Assembly (NCBI RefSeq): GCF_019226825.1
Contig: NZ_CP076643.1
Coordinates: 682,001 to 746,000, forward strand
From: Vibrio ostreae
Lineage (GTDB): Bacteria; Pseudomonadota; Gammaproteobacteria; Enterobacterales; Vibrionaceae
Reading direction: 5' to 3'
DNA: 64,000 nt
Shown here: positions 63,240 through 64,000 of the stretch, in pieces
Position numbering within the stretch: position 1 is the stretch's first letter
Layout of the letters: every line of letters starts with the position of its first letter
The notes under the pieces: model-generated
Seen by the model: only the letters and a program-made list of their open reading frames with translations
The model's database searches: none
What the model was told of the DNA's origin: nothing
Made by a program: the position numbers and the translations under genes

Positions 63240-64000
63240 GTGACAGAAGATCGCAATTTCGACGATATTGCCCACAAATTTGCAAAAAACATATACGGTT
63301 CTGACAAAGGCGAGATTCGCCAAGTCATTGTTTGGGAAGATTTACTCCAACTGTTAACGCATTTTGATGGAATAAGCAAACCTTTGCACGTTTTAGATGC
63401 AGGAGGCGGTCTTGCTCAGATGTCTCAAAAACTGGCCCGCCTGGGCCATCGCGTTACCTTGTGTGATCTGTCTTCTGAAATGCTGCAACTGGCAGAGAAG
63501 GATATTGCAAATAACGGGTTGCTTGAGCAGTATCGCTTGGTTCATTCACCGGTACAGTCAGTACAGGAACATTTATCAGAACCGGTGGATATTGCCATGT
63601 TCCACGCTGTGATGGAATGGTTGGCTGATCCAAAAGCTGCACTGGACAACCTGCTCGCTCAGGTAAGACCGGGTGGCATGGTCTCGGTGATGTTTTACAA
63701 CTATCATGGCCTGGTCTACAAAAACGCCGTGTGTGGCAATATTCCGCATGTCCTTGATGGCATGCCACATCGTAAAAGATTTAAACTGCAACCGCAGCAA
63801 GGGCTTATCCCGATCGATGTTTATCAGTGGATAGAAGCGGCCGGATTTGAGATCTGCGGTAAGTCAGGCATTCGCTGTTTTAGTGATTACATCGGTAACA
63901 TGAAAAACATGGGCGAATACCAATATGAGGATGTGCTGGCCCTGGAGCAGAAATTTTGCCGTCAGGAGCCGTACCTCTCATTAGGCCGATACATCCATGT
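63240..64000 (+). CDS. cmoM: tRNA 5-carboxymethoxyuridine methyltransferase CmoM (3' end outside window)
   Basis: SAM-dependent methyltransferase that makes the methyl ester of cmo5U at the wobble position of several tRNAs (formerly SmtA). About 253 codons are present before the window ends, with no stop. The GTG at 63240 gives TEDRNFDDIAHKFAKNIYGSDKGEIRQ, which aligns with the E. coli N-terminus; no in-frame ATG lies near. Motifs are LDAGGGLAQMSQKLARLGH, CDLSSEMLQLA, FHAVMEWLADP and the C-terminal QEPYLSLGRYIHV. The ribosome binding site is weak. Confidence 0.93.
   Translation, partial: MTEDRNFDDIAHKFAKNIYGSDKGEIRQVIVWEDLLQLLTHFDGISKPLHVLDAGGGLAQMSQKLARLGHRVTLCDLSSEMLQLAEKDIANNGLLEQYRLVHSPVQSVQEHLSEPVDIAMFHAVMEWLADPKAALDNLLAQVRPGGMVSVMFYNYHGLVYKNAVCGNIPHVLDGMPHRKRFKLQPQQGLIPIDVYQWIEAAGFEICGKSGIRCFSDYIGNMKNMGEYQYEDVLALEQKFCRQEPYLSLGRYIH

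Overview
The window is chromosomal DNA of a gammaproteobacterium, almost certainly a Vibrio (species not resolved). The proteins are Vibrio-like throughout: monomeric isocitrate dehydrogenase, Bpt, TfoY behind a c-di-GMP riboswitch, and a lysine-riboswitch-controlled NhaC-type transporter. From memory, most of the gene order matches two blocks of V. cholerae chromosome 1, serS-bio-htpX to aat and aroA-topA to cmoM. I saw no insertion sequence, prophage, integron, CRISPR array, rRNA or tRNA. This is core genome, and most of the interest lies in its regulatory DNA.

Layout. 1-7.8 kb: 3' end of serS, a candidate NtrC/sigma-54-dependent small RNA, a ybiB-like gene, then divergent bioA and bioBFCD around a BirA operator, and an overlooked 54-codon gene. 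8-15 kb: htpX and the glycerol block glpF-glpK-glpR-glpD with GlpR-like operators. 15-21.4 kb: a tightly packed eight-gene operon for membrane-lipid modification (SnoaL-like, SDR, FAD oxidoreductase, DUF1365, CFA synthase, DUF2878, chalcone-isomerase-like, DUF3833 lipoprotein) behind a perfect inverted repeat with TGTACA cores, which resembles operators of CarH/LitR-type light-responsive regulators. 21.5-26.6 kb: purB, hflD and mnmA on the minus strand and gsk on the plus strand; purB and gsk have PurR boxes and purR itself lies at 59-60 kb. 26.8-31 kb: hns, lysine riboswitch plus lysW, and a short sigma-54 activator without a sensory domain.

31-38.5 kb: the his operon hisGDCBHAFI with a His-rich leader peptide and attenuator. 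38.5-49.6 kb: rluE, icd, cspD, clpS-clpA, infA, bpt and aat (the last three with ClpSA form an N-end-rule neighbourhood), a glycine-zipper envelope protein and aroA. 49.6-56 kb: yciN, topA, glgC and a frameshifted glgA. 56-64 kb: an alpha/beta hydrolase, a DUF2007 protein, a TVP38 membrane protein, tfoY with its c-di-GMP-I riboswitch, purR, torD, torR (lacking the conserved receiver-domain lysine), elyC, and the start of cmoM, which runs off the window.

The best candidate for something undescribed is the small RNA at about 976-1052. An NtrC-type dyad, a textbook -24/-12 promoter and an intrinsic terminator are arranged in order in the serS-ybiB gap with no protein-coding gene between them. 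Next come the TGTACA-operator lipid operon, the 17-bp dyad upstream of the tfoY riboswitch, and the lysine-to-histidine change in TorR.
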